Assembly (NCBI GenBank): GCA_009774255.1
Contig: VSNK01000001.1
Span: forward strand, 1-64,000
Direction: 5' to 3'
Source of the DNA: Faecalicatena sp.
Lineage (GTDB): Bacteria > Bacillota > Clostridia > Lachnospirales > Lachnospiraceae
DNA: 64,000 nt
Numbering within the stretch: position 1 is the stretch's first letter; each line of letters starts with the position of its first letter. Position numbers and translations under genes: made by a program. Below the pieces are notes generated by a model that did not search any database, was not told the origin of the DNA, and saw only the letters and a list, made by a program, of their open reading frames with translations. Shown piece after piece: positions 1-7,918 of this stretch.

Positions 1-129
1 CGATGCTTTTCCGCCGCTTTGCGGCTATTTTTGCTCATAAACCGGCGATCCCTTCATCAGCCGCTGTCATGATAAGTCCTTGTGCAAGCACAAACTTATC
101 ATGACAGCGGCTGACGAGTGAACTGTAAC
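1..129 (-). repeat. Mosaic intergenic repeat, copy A (cut by window edge)
   Basis: This non-coding repeat is almost identical to the reverse complement of the copy at 21502-21668; I count two differences in the aligned part. It contains a long hairpin whose arms start TCAGCCGCTGTCATGATAAG (about 54-74 and 94-114) and ends in GTGAACTGTAAC at 118-129. The rest of the element lies outside the window. Confidence 0.85.
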
Positions 130-165
130 TTACAGTTCACGGCCTAACCGGCCGCGGACTGTAAC
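130..165. repeat. Short GTTACAG-family hairpin
   Basis: The segment TTACAGTTCACGGCC, a short loop, then GGCCGCGGACTGTAAC forms a compact hairpin. The same module opens the repeats at 2151 and 58980. It abuts copy A, so two family members sit end to end downstream of nadE. Confidence 0.75.
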
Positions 166-197
166 ACATCCGGCCCATTTAGAAACACCTGCTGTTC

Positions 198-2120
198 CTA
201 TCCCCGGGTGAAACTATTTTCCAGATCTTCCAGCCATTCCGCCGCGCAGGCATCGCTTGGCATCCTCCAATCCCCCCTCGGGGAAAGTGCTACGGTTCCC
301 ACCTTCGGCCCGTCCGGCAGACAGGAACGCTTAAACTGCTGGCTGAAAAACCTCCTGCAGAAAGTATTCAGCCACTTCTTGATGACAGCCGGCTCGTATT
401 TTCCCTCAAACGCGTTTTCCGCAAGCCTGTAGATCTTCCCCGGTTCATATCCGAAACGGATCATATAATACAGGAAAAAATCATGCAGCTCATAAGGTCC
501 CACCAGGTCCTCTGTCTTCTGCGCGATGTTCCCTTCCTTCGGCGGCAGCAGCTCCGGGCTGACCGGCGTATCCAAAACGTCATAGAGCACGGCTTTCAGT
601 TCTTCGTCTTCCGTCGTATCCGCTGCATGCTTCACCAGATGGCGCACCAGTGTTTTCGGCACGGACGCGTTGACACCGTACATGGACATATGATCCCCGT
701 TATAGGTCGCCCAGCCCAGCGCCAGCTCCGACATATCCCCGGTTCCGATGACCATGCCGCCGTCCTTATTGGCAATGTCCATCAATACCTGCGTGCGCTC
801 CCGCGCCTGACTGTTCTCATAGGTCACGCTGTGGTCCTCCTGAGCATGCCCGATATCCCGGAAATGGATATTCACCGCATCCCCGATGGGCACTTCTCTC
901 AGAGATACCCCCAGCTTCACCGCCATCTGGCAGGCATTGTGATAGGTTCTGTCCGTCGTTCCGAAACAGGGCATGGTCACTGCAAGGATCTCTTTTTTGT
1001 ATCTGCCCAGCAGATCAAAGGCTCGGGCAGATACCAGAAGTGCCAGCGTCGAATCCAGCCCTCCGGAGATCCCTACCACCGCCGTCTTTGCCCGGGTATG
1101 CGCCAGACGCTTTTTCAGCCCCATTGCCTGAATCGTCAGGATCTCCTCACAGCGCTTCGCGCGCACCTGCGGGTCTCCCGGCACAAAAGGCTGCTGAGGG
1201 AATGTGCGGGTCAATTCTGTTTTTTCGATTTCCACCTGAAATTTCACACGGATCAGTGACCTGCCCTCCGGTGTACGAAACGTGGTGTTTTTCCTCCGTT
1301 CGCTGACCAGCCTCCTGACATCTATTTCCGTACAGATCATATCATTCCGGAACCGTTTCGCTTCCTGCAGGATGACACCGTTCTCCGCTATGATATTATG
1401 GCCGCCGAACACCAGATCCGTGGTGGACTCCCCTTCTCCGGCATTTGCATAAACGTAGCCCGCGATCAGCCTCGCTGACTGCCCCTGGATCAGCTCCCTG
1501 CGGTAAGTATCCTTTCCGATCGTCTCATCACTTGCGGAACAGTTTACAATCATTGTGGCGCCCTCCAACGCGGCCTGGATGCTCGGGGGAGCCGGAGACC
1601 AGACATCCTCACAGATCTCCGCCGAAACCACCAGTTCCTCCATGTCCGAAGCCTGGAACAGGATCTGCGGTCCAAAGGGCACCCTTTCCCCTTCAAAAAA
1701 AATATGCCTTGCCTCCTGCGGTCCCGGTGTGAACTGACGCATCTCATAAAATTCTCCATAGTTCGGAAGAAACGTCTTGGTCGTAAATCCAAGGATCTTC
1801 CCCCGGTTCAGCGCTGCTGCCGTATTATATAGCTTCCCGTCCACACACAGCGGGGTTCCCACAAAGACAAGCATATCCTTATCCACGGTATCCCGCGCGA
1901 TCTCTGATAATGCCTGCCTCGCAGCCTTCAAAAGAACATCCTGCCCAAACAGATCTCCGCAGGTATATCCCGTGATGCACAGCTCCGGAAATACCAGGAT
2001 CTTCGCCCCAAGCTCTGCCGCCTCCCGGATACACGCACATATCTTTTCCTGATTGTACGCCACATCGGCAACCCGGATATCCGGAGTCGCCGCCGCGGCC
2101 TTCACAAAACCATGTTTCAT
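198..2120 (-). CDS. nadE: Glutamine-dependent NAD(+) synthetase
   Basis: Catalyses the last step of NAD biosynthesis, amidating deamido-NAD with ATP and with ammonia released from glutamine. The N-terminal nitrilase-type glutaminase domain shows E46 in FPELCITGY, a Lys in TKTFLPNYGEFYE and the nucleophile Cys in SAEICEDVW. The C-terminal synthetase domain has the ATP-pyrophosphatase loop SGGLDS near residue 350 and GTGDMSELALGW. I use the ATG at 2120 (640 aa) because AGGAGG lies about ten bases upstream; an ATG nine bases earlier is almost on top of that site. The length fits the two-domain bacterial class. It appears to be transcribed alone, with repeats on both sides. The enzyme should be cytoplasmic. 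Confidence 0.96.
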   Translation of the reverse strand: MKHGFVKAAAATPDIRVADVAYNQEKICACIREAAELGAKILVFPELCITGYTCGDLFGQDVLLKAARQALSEIARDTVDKDMLVFVGTPLCVDGKLYNTAAALNRGKILGFTTKTFLPNYGEFYEMRQFTPGPQEARHIFFEGERVPFGPQILFQASDMEELVVSAEICEDVWSPAPPSIQAALEGATMIVNCSASDETIGKDTYRRELIQGQSARLIAGYVYANAGEGESTTDLVFGGHNIIAENGVILQEAKRFRNDMICTEIDVRRLVSERRKNTTFRTPEGRSLIRVKFQVEIEKTELTRTFPQQPFVPGDPQVRAKRCEEILTIQAMGLKKRLAHTRAKTAVVGISGGLDSTLALLVSARAFDLLGRYKKEILAVTMPCFGTTDRTYHNACQMAVKLGVSLREVPIGDAVNIHFRDIGHAQEDHSVTYENSQARERTQVLMDIANKDGGMVIGTGDMSELALGWATYNGDHMSMYGVNASVPKTLVRHLVKHAADTTEDEELKAVLYDVLDTPVSPELLPPKEGNIAQKTEDLVGPYELHDFFLYYMIRFGYEPGKIYRLAENAFEGKYEPAVIKKWLNTFCRRFFSQQFKRSCLPDGPKVGTVALSPRGDWRMPSDACAAEWLEDLENSFTRG

Positions 2121-2150
2121 TTTCTTCATTCCTCCTATTTGCAGCCATGG

Positions 2151-2297
2151 TTACAGTTCACGGCCTAACCGGCCGCGAACTGTAACGCATCCAGTCCATT
2201 GAAAAGTCGCCTAACGGCGAGGGGCTGTATGCCTGCCCCATCACTGTATTGGCCGGATGTCTTGCAGCTGAGTGCAAGGCACCGTGTGAACAGTAAC
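2151..2297. repeat. Mosaic intergenic repeat, copy B
   Basis: The element opens with TTACAGTTCACGGCC, continues with the module GCATCCAGTCCATTGAAAAG and closes with CACCGTGTGAACAGTAAC. It closely matches the two ends of the copy at 58980-59176 but lacks that copy's internal cassette. It lies between the nadE start and the 3' end of hslO. No ORF is supported. Confidence 0.8.
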
Positions 2298-2366
2298 CAG
2301 CCATGTACCCTTATAGTTTCTGTCTACGCCTCATGACACTGCTTCATATCTGTCTTCCGCAGTTCC

Positions 2367-3248
2367 TTACGGCCGTCCACATTTTTCGAGGATTCGCCGC
2401 AGCTCATCTACGGTAAATTCATATGCCGTATTGCAGAAATGGCATTTCACCTCGATTGGCTTTCCATCCTCTATCATTTCCTGAATCTCTCTTTTTCCGA
2501 TACTGATGATTGCCTTCTCAATACGTTCCTTTGAACAGTTACAGTCAAACGCAGCCGGAAGCGTATCCGTGATCTCCACTTCCATCCCTTCCAGTACCTG
2601 GGACAGCATCTCCTCCGGTGAATGCCCGCCGTCCAGCATGGCGGTAACGGACTTCAGTCCGGCGATATTTTTCTCCAGAGCGCGCAGCACCTCTTCTTCT
2701 GCAAAAGGCATGACCTGCACGATAAATCCTCCCGCGCAGCGCACCGTATTATCCCGGTTCATCAGCACACCCAATCCCACCGAGGAGGGAATCTGCTCGG
2801 AAGCCGCAAAGTAATAGGTCATATCTTCCGCAATCTCTCCGGTCTGCAATGCAACCTGCCCGGAATATGGCTCTTTCAGCCCCATATCCTTGATCACACT
2901 CAGCAGCCCCTGCCCCAGAGCGCCTCCTACGTCCAACTTTCCGTTTTTCGGGGGGAGCATGACTTCGGGATTATTTACATACCCCTTGACGTGTCCCCTG
3001 GCATCTGCCGTCACCGTCAGGCCTTTGATGGGGCCTTCGCATTTTACCTGCAGCGTCAGCACATCCTCCGGATTCTTCATCATGCTTCCCATCATCACAC
3101 CGCCCGCAAGCAGCCTTCCAAGCGCCGCTGTTGCGATCGGGCTGGTATGATGGCGTACCCGCGCCTCCTCCGTCAGATCGGTAGTCACTGCCGCAAATGC
3201 GCGGATCTGCGCATCCGCCGCCACAGCTCTTACAATAGTATCCTTCAT
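2367..3248 (-). CDS. hslO: Redox-regulated chaperone Hsp33
   Basis: Cytoplasmic holdase that binds unfolding proteins under oxidative stress. The 293-residue length matches the family. The C-terminal redox switch is complete: C236 and C238 (CNC) with C269 and C272 (CHFC) form the four-cysteine zinc site whose oxidation activates the chaperone in known members. The N-terminal part has family segments such as HHTSPIATAALGRLLAGG. It starts three bases after the upstream methyltransferase gene ends, so the two are probably cotranscribed. The ribosome-binding site is weak (GGAAAGG, about a dozen bases upstream), which suggests coupled translation. Confidence 0.96.
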   Translation of the reverse strand: MKDTIVRAVAADAQIRAFAAVTTDLTEEARVRHHTSPIATAALGRLLAGGVMMGSMMKNPEDVLTLQVKCEGPIKGLTVTADARGHVKGYVNNPEVMLPPKNGKLDVGGALGQGLLSVIKDMGLKEPYSGQVALQTGEIAEDMTYYFAASEQIPSSVGLGVLMNRDNTVRCAGGFIVQVMPFAEEEVLRALEKNIAGLKSVTAMLDGGHSPEEMLSQVLEGMEVEITDTLPAAFDCNCSKERIEKAIISIGKREIQEMIEDGKPIEVKCHFCNTAYEFTVDELRRILEKCGRP

Positions 3249-3251
3249 TTT

Positions 3252-4052
3252 TTATACTGCCTTTCCGCGCTCCCGCGCAATCACATAGATCCGCTCACTT
3301 TGGGCATGAGGTGTCTTCCTGGTATCAGCATCATACGCGCACAGATACAAAAGCCCTGCATTTTCCAGTGCCGCTTTCATCCCTTCCAAGGTGTATCCCT
3401 TCTGGACATGGGTCTCCCGAAACCGACGGAACCATTCCCCGTCCTGCCGGACACCGTCATGTTCCGGGCCGCCCCGCTCCTGTCCTGCCCGGATGAACAG
3501 CGTCAGGTCGTACTCGTTAATCCTCTCCTCCTCATAATAATAGTTGTCCCATATAAAACCACAGTCTTCCCGGTCCTCCGCAATCGTACGGTTTCCCAGA
3601 ATTTCCCGGTATTTATATTCCGTATTAAAATCAAAGATGAAGATGCCTCCCGGATCCAGATAATTATTGACCAGCCGAAACACCTGTTCCAGCTCCCTTT
3701 CCTCTAAAATGTAATTCATCGAGTCACAGATGCTGACCGCCGCCCGTACCGTGCCGTACAGTTCAAATTCCCGCATATCCTGCAGAAGATAAAGAATATC
3801 ATGTCCGGAACGTTCCTTTTTTTCCCTTGCGATGTCCAGCATCTCTCCGGAACAATCCACGCCGATCATGTCATATCCGTATCCGGCAAGCCGTTCTGTC
3901 ATGCTGCCCGTACCGCATCCCAGCTCCAGGATCAGTCCGTCCTCGATCTGATATTCTCTCAAAAGCCCATGCAGGTACTCCGCCCATTCCGTATAAGGAA
4001 CATTATCCATAAACCGGTCATAAACCGACGCAAAACTTGTATATGCCTCCAA
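3252..4052 (-). CDS. Class I SAM-dependent methyltransferase
   Basis: A 266-residue protein with the Rossmann-type SAM site ELGCGTG at residues 43-49, followed by the acidic strand end GVDCSGEML. This is the arrangement of the methyltransferase-25/11 group. The substrate cannot be inferred. The reading frame begins with TTG (L is read as Met at initiation) preceded by GGGGAGG at suitable spacing; no ATG lies nearby. It sits 34 bases downstream of the secreted-protein gene and directly before hslO, so the three may form one transcript. It is not one of the well-known rRNA or quinone methyltransferases that I can recognise. Confidence 0.87.
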   Translation of the reverse strand: MEAYTSFASVYDRFMDNVPYTEWAEYLHGLLREYQIEDGLILELGCGTGSMTERLAGYGYDMIGVDCSGEMLDIAREKKERSGHDILYLLQDMREFELYGTVRAAVSICDSMNYILEERELEQVFRLVNNYLDPGGIFIFDFNTEYKYREILGNRTIAEDREDCGFIWDNYYYEEERINEYDLTLFIRAGQERGGPEHDGVRQDGEWFRRFRETHVQKGYTLEGMKAALENAGLLYLCAYDADTRKTPHAQSERIYVIARERGKAV

Positions 4053-4086
4053 AATAACCTCCCCATATTATGGCTGCCATACGCAG

Positions 4087-5436
4087 CTATGGCTGTTCGC
4101 CATACATCGCCCGAATCTGTTGACGGATGCGTTGACGCTCCCGTCTGGCACGTTCCAGCTTCCTCTTCCTTTTTCTCCTGATTGCCAGGACCTTCAAGTA
4201 TACGAACAAGACAATGTCCACCCCAAAGAAAATAAACAATGCCGTCTTCATGATGGATTTCATAGAATGGGAATTCATCATCTGACGGATCCTGTCTGTC
4301 AAAGGAGGCTTCTCTTCTTTTTCCTCAGGCGCATCCGCATTGTCCGCTTCCGTCATGACAGGCTCTGCCGGCTGACCGGCCTCTTCCGGTCCGGCTTCTT
4401 TCGGCTCGACTTTTTCCTGTTCGTTTTCTTCCGGTTTGACCTGTTCCTGTTTGGCTTCCTGCGCTTTGTCGTCAACGGCAGGTTCTGCATCCGGCTCTTC
4501 CTTCTCCTCCACCGGCACCGCCGGAAAATTATAGGGCACCATAGTCTTATAGATACGGATCTTTCTGCTTCCGTCCGCTTCCACCACATTCACCGCCGCG
4601 ATAAACACGCCAGGTTCTAGTTCGCAGATAGACTCCGGCTCATCGCTGGATACATCCCCCAGTTGAAAATCCAGCTTCGGATCCGATACCAGTTCTTTTC
4701 TGGAAATGGAATACATATTGATATAATCTCCGATTCCCAGCCCCAGCGTCAAAGGAAAATTGATGATATAATCCCCGCTGACACACAGATCCTGAAAGTT
4801 ATTTCCCTTCGCGGTCCCGTCATATTCTCCCAGATCCTCTATAATCTTGAACTGGTTGTCCAGAATTTTAAAGCTGTATCCTCCGTCTACGTTGGTCTGG
4901 ATGATATAGCGGTCATTCTCTCCGTCATAACCGATACCCAGAATATTATAATCGTCCGCAATCTTTACTTTTCGCTTGAATGAAAGTGTCTCCGAATCCA
5001 TCAGGAATATACATCCTCTGTTCTCCGGTTCCAGATGGGTATATAATGCCACCGCGATCTCATGAGTATTCGGATTATAAGCCATACCGTTGCCATGCTC
5101 ATAGCTCCGCTCCACCACACGCTTTGCCAGAGAATACCGCTCTACCGGCTTTCCGTGGACATCCGTGTCATTTCTATAATATGCTTTGATAATATCAGAC
5201 TTCTCCGTACTGTCTTCATAGTTCTCAATACAGATAATATAGTTCTCCGTCGCACACATGGACTGAACCACGCCATTCGGGCCTTCAATATCATCTTCAA
5301 AAATTTTTTCCCACGTAACTCCCTCAAAAGCATCGTCTGATGCAATCTCCGCATATACCTCCAGCGGAGCCCCAATCCACATGCACCATGATATCACAAT
5401 ACTAAGGAGAGCGGTGAAGTGCACTCCCCGCTTCAT
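4087..5436 (-). CDS. Secreted propeller-like protein with C-terminal membrane anchor
   Basis: Not assigned to a named family. The N terminus is a signal peptide (KR, hydrophobic core, likely cleavage after EVYA). Residues about 35-310 are rich in short beta-type segments with repeated aromatic/Asp patterns (for example NPNTHEIAVALY and DDYNILGIGYDGENDRY), which resembles a beta-propeller. Then come an acidic Pro/Glu/Lys linker (about 310-385), one transmembrane helix (TALFIFFGVDIVLFVYL) and a strongly basic tail with RRKRKRK. This layout implies an extracellular domain held to the membrane by a flexible stalk. It is preceded by AGGGAG and a sigma-A-type promoter. It heads the group of minus-strand genes leading into hslO. 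Function unknown. Confidence 0.8.
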   Translation of the reverse strand: MKRGVHFTALLSIVISWCMWIGAPLEVYAEIASDDAFEGVTWEKIFEDDIEGPNGVVQSMCATENYIICIENYEDSTEKSDIIKAYYRNDTDVHGKPVERYSLAKRVVERSYEHGNGMAYNPNTHEIAVALYTHLEPENRGCIFLMDSETLSFKRKVKIADDYNILGIGYDGENDRYIIQTNVDGGYSFKILDNQFKIIEDLGEYDGTAKGNNFQDLCVSGDYIINFPLTLGLGIGDYINMYSISRKELVSDPKLDFQLGDVSSDEPESICELEPGVFIAAVNVVEADGSRKIRIYKTMVPYNFPAVPVEEKEEPDAEPAVDDKAQEAKQEQVKPEENEQEKVEPKEAGPEEAGQPAEPVMTEADNADAPEEKEEKPPLTDRIRQMMNSHSMKSIMKTALFIFFGVDIVLFVYLKVLAIRRKRKRKLERARRERQRIRQQIRAMYGEQP

Positions 5437-5472
5437 TTATCATACTCCCTTAAATTTTTTTCCCTGCCACTT

Positions 5473-5501
5473 ATCATAGCATTCCCCCAAATTATTGTAA
5501 A
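5473..5501 (-). promoter_or_regulatory. Sigma-A-type promoter for the secreted-protein gene
   Basis: On the minus strand TTTACA (5501-5496) is followed after 17 bases by TATGAT (5478-5473), about 35 bases upstream of the ATG at 5436. Confidence 0.65.
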
Positions 5502-5511
5502 CAAATTTATA

Positions 5512-5551
5512 GAAAAAAAGATGCCAACTTTTCTCAGTCAGCATCCTTTTT
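5512..5551 (-). terminator. Rho-independent terminator downstream of ilvE
   Basis: GGATGC and GCATC form a hairpin followed on the minus strand by a run of T (5519-5512). T residues also follow on the plus strand, so it may act both ways. Two repeat elements separate it from the ilvE stop codon. Confidence 0.65.
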
Positions 5552-5552
5552 C

Positions 5553-5696
5553 GTTACAGTTCACTCCTGGGCCGTGCACCACGCTGCACGGTCACAGGCC
5601 AATATGTACTGGGGCTGGAATCCGGCCTCTTGCCGTAAGGCAACTTTAAATAGGCCGGATTCGTTACAGTTCGCTGGCTGGCCAGTGAACTGTAAC
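5553..5696. repeat. Mosaic intergenic repeat, copy C
   Basis: Runs from GTTACAGTTCAC to GTGAACTGTAAC. The internal modules include the hairpin CCGTGCACCACGCTGCACGG and the segment CTTGCCGTAAGGCAAC. The same modules in the same order occur at about 36340-36460 and 61223-61366. Confidence 0.85.
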
Positions 5697-5721
5697 CCTT
5701 TTTCTTTTGTCCCTTATATTT

Positions 5722-5978
5722 AGGAGTTGTAGAAAAATAACTGACACATCTTGGCTTGTCTATTTCTCCGGCTGCACAGGTCAAAAAGCCTCGACGTAGC
5801 CGTAAGGAATCCACCATGCTACGCATGGTACCCCTTAGGGCAAGGCCCACTACGTTGCTAAGCGCCAGTGACGCTTGTTCAGCAAGGACCGAAACGGAGT
5901 GTAGAACTGCGTTTTTTGGCCTGCACATCCGAAGAAATATCCTGCGCAATCTGTATCACTTATTTTTCTACAACTCCT
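5722..5978 (+). mobile_element. MITE-like palindromic element, copy 1
   Basis: A 257-bp element with perfect 19-bp terminal inverted repeats, AGGAGTTGTAGAAAAATAA at the left and its complement at the right. The palindrome continues imperfectly inward through a TTTCTCCGG/CCGAAGAAA zone. It has no transposase. Compared with copies at 23433 and 55676 it carries an extra cassette at 5858-5904 that is also found in the GTTACAG repeats. It lies between the ilvE stop codon and copy C. Confidence 0.85.
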
Positions 5979-6034
5979 TATGATTCCGTCAGGAAATATC
6001 TGGCCTTTTATCCCGCTCCGCATTCATACATCGA

Positions 6035-7060
6035 TTACTCGATCACATGAATCCAACCTTCCGGCGCCTCTAATTGTCCCATCTGGATTCCGGTCAGCGT
6101 ATCGTACAGCTTCTGCGTCGTCTCGCCCATCTTCTCCATGCCGCTCGGGAAGCAGATCTCATTTCCGTGGTCTTCGATCTTTCCCACCGGAGAGATCACT
6201 GCCGCGGTTCCGCAGAGCCCGCATTCCGCGAAGTCCTTCAGTTCGTCCAGATATACGTCTCTCTCTTCTACTTCCAGTCCCAGATAATGCTCCGCCACAT
6301 ACATCAGGGAACGTCTGGTAATCGACGGAAGGATCGTTGTCGAATGCGGTGTCACGATCTTGTTCTCCTTTGTCACAAAGAGGAAGTTCGCCCCACCGGT
6401 CTCCTCTACCTTTGTCCTTGTCGCCGAATCCGGATACAGATTCTCATCATATCCGTTGGCATGGGCAGTCACGATCGCATGGAGGCTCATGGCATAGTTC
6501 AGTCCTGCCTTGATATGTCCGGTTCCCCGGGGCGCGGCACGGTCAAAATCAGACACACAGATGGTCAATGGCTTTACACCGCCTTTAAAATAAGGTCCCA
6601 CCGGAGTCGTAAAGATGCGGAACTGATACTCATCCGCAGGCTTTACGCCGATGACCGGATTGATACCGAACATATACGGACGGATATACAGGGTAGCGCC
6701 TGATCCGTATGGAGGTACATATGCGCTGTTCGCCTTTACCGTCTGTGTCACCGCGTCCACAAAACGGCCCGCGTCGAACTCCGGCATCTCCATTCTGGCC
6801 GCAGAGTCTTTCATGCGCTGCGCGTTCAGATCCGGCCGGAAGGTCACGATCTTCCCATCCTCTGTCGTATATGCCTTCAGCCCTTCGAAAATTGTCTGGG
6901 CATACTGCAGGACACCGGCACACTCGTTCATTGTAATATCCGCATCCTCAATCAGAGCTCCCTCATCCCAAGCACCATTCTTATAATTGGACACATAGCG
7001 TTTGTCCGTCTTCATATAGCCAAACCCCAGGTTTTCCCAGCCAATATTCTTTTTCTCCAT
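6035..7060 (-). CDS. ilvE: Branched-chain amino acid aminotransferase
   Basis: PLP enzyme of fold type IV that transfers amino groups between glutamate and the 2-oxo acids of Leu, Ile and Val. The 341-residue length is typical. Family signatures include YAQTIFEGLKAY, GHIKAGLNYAMSL (the catalytic Lys is in this part) and ETGGANFLFV, then a Ser/Thr phosphate-binding stretch TTILPSITRRSL. The start at 7060 (MEKKNIGW) is chosen because GGAGGAG lies six bases upstream; the earlier in-frame ATG overlaps that site. It follows ilvB and ilvN but has its own promoter at 7237-7265. A hairpin (7195-7219) lies in its leader. Confidence 0.95.
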   Translation of the reverse strand: MEKKNIGWENLGFGYMKTDKRYVSNYKNGAWDEGALIEDADITMNECAGVLQYAQTIFEGLKAYTTEDGKIVTFRPDLNAQRMKDSAARMEMPEFDAGRFVDAVTQTVKANSAYVPPYGSGATLYIRPYMFGINPVIGVKPADEYQFRIFTTPVGPYFKGGVKPLTICVSDFDRAAPRGTGHIKAGLNYAMSLHAIVTAHANGYDENLYPDSATRTKVEETGGANFLFVTKENKIVTPHSTTILPSITRRSLMYVAEHYLGLEVEERDVYLDELKDFAECGLCGTAAVISPVGKIEDHGNEICFPSGMEKMGETTQKLYDTLTGIQMGQLEAPEGWIHVIE

Positions 7061-7194
7061 CAGTATCTCCTCCATTCCACTGTAATAAGGTTCATTATAA
7101 GTATCTGCTCATTACCTTCGCAGATACGCCGCAATTCCGTGAAAATTGCCTGACGGCAATGGGGACTGCTCTCTCAGCTTATATGTTTTCATAC

Positions 7195-7219
7195 GGATAG
7201 CGCAGTAAATGCACTATCC
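7195..7219 (-). promoter_or_regulatory. Hairpin in the ilvE leader
   Basis: GGATAGTGCA and TGCGCTATCC pair across a five-base loop on the minus strand, about 20 bases downstream of the predicted -10 element. No U-tract follows, so a simple terminator is unlikely. Its role is unknown. Confidence 0.4.
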
Positions 7220-7236
7220 TGTGCTGAATAGTTACC

Positions 7237-7265
7237 ATTATAATACCATCCACAATAAAATTCAA
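7237..7265 (-). promoter_or_regulatory. Sigma-A promoter for ilvE
   Basis: TTGAAT (7265-7260), a 17-base spacer and TATAAT (7242-7237) on the minus strand. It lies just after the ilvN stop codon, so ilvE can be expressed apart from ilvBN. Confidence 0.75.
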
Positions 7266-7291
7266 GAGCGCACTCTGTTTTTTATCCTCTT

Positions 7292-7801
7292 TCATCGCTC
7301 CATCATACTGATCGATTCAATTCCCACGCTTCCGCCTCTGACCACCTCGATATTTTTAAATTCTTCCTTGAGCAGCTTCACCACCGCGTCATTCTTGGTA
7401 GCTGTCTGCACAAACTCCAGCAGCAGGCTGTCCTTTCCATAATCGATCACCCTTGCCTTGAAGGTATCCGCGATCTGAAACAGTTCGGCCTTGTCATCCC
7501 GCGTACACTTCTTTACCTTTACATAGAGGATCTCCTTCATCCTCACGAAAATATCCGTAAAATCAATGACCTTGATGACCTCCACCATCCGGTTCAGCTG
7601 CTTCTTGATCTGCTCAAAGGTCTCGTCATCACTGACCGTCGCGATCGTCATTCTAGACACCGTGGGATCCTCCGTGGTACCCACCGTCAGGCTGTCGAGA
7701 TTGTAAGACTTTCCGGAAAATAGTCCGGAAATCTTAGACAGTACACCAACCTGATTCTCCACATATAATGAAATCCATCTCTTTTTGATACTATTATCCA
7801 T
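7292..7801 (-). CDS. ilvN: Acetolactate synthase regulatory (small) subunit
   Basis: ACT-domain subunit that binds the catalytic IlvB and gives valine feedback control in known systems. With the start at 7801 (MDNSIKKRW) it is 169 residues, the normal size. A longer frame opens at 7873, but AGAGGAG lies directly before the 7801 ATG. The N-terminal ACT domain shows ENQVGVLSKISGLFSGKSY and DSLTVGTTEDPTVSRMTI; the C-terminal domain follows from about residue 80. It is about 120 bases downstream of ilvB. A second, shorter paralogue (40503-41003) precedes ilvC. Confidence 0.94.
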   Translation of the reverse strand: MDNSIKKRWISLYVENQVGVLSKISGLFSGKSYNLDSLTVGTTEDPTVSRMTIATVSDDETFEQIKKQLNRMVEVIKVIDFTDIFVRMKEILYVKVKKCTRDDKAELFQIADTFKARVIDYGKDSLLLEFVQTATKNDAVVKLLKEEFKNIEVVRGGSVGIESISMMER

Positions 7802-7918
7802 ATCGTCTTCGCTCCTCTTTCCTCTATGCTCCTGCCCTGTCTGCTCAATATCCCCACAGGATAGGGCCACCATCCTGTGCCCGGCAGATTACCATCCCGC
7901 ATTCTTTCGCGGCGCGGG

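Noticed and set aside
5554..5949. Short ORFs inside the MITE-like elements (also at 23462, 55580 and 55705)
   Set aside because: They arise from the palindromic repeats, occur on both strands and have no ribosome-binding sites; I do not regard them as transposase fragments.
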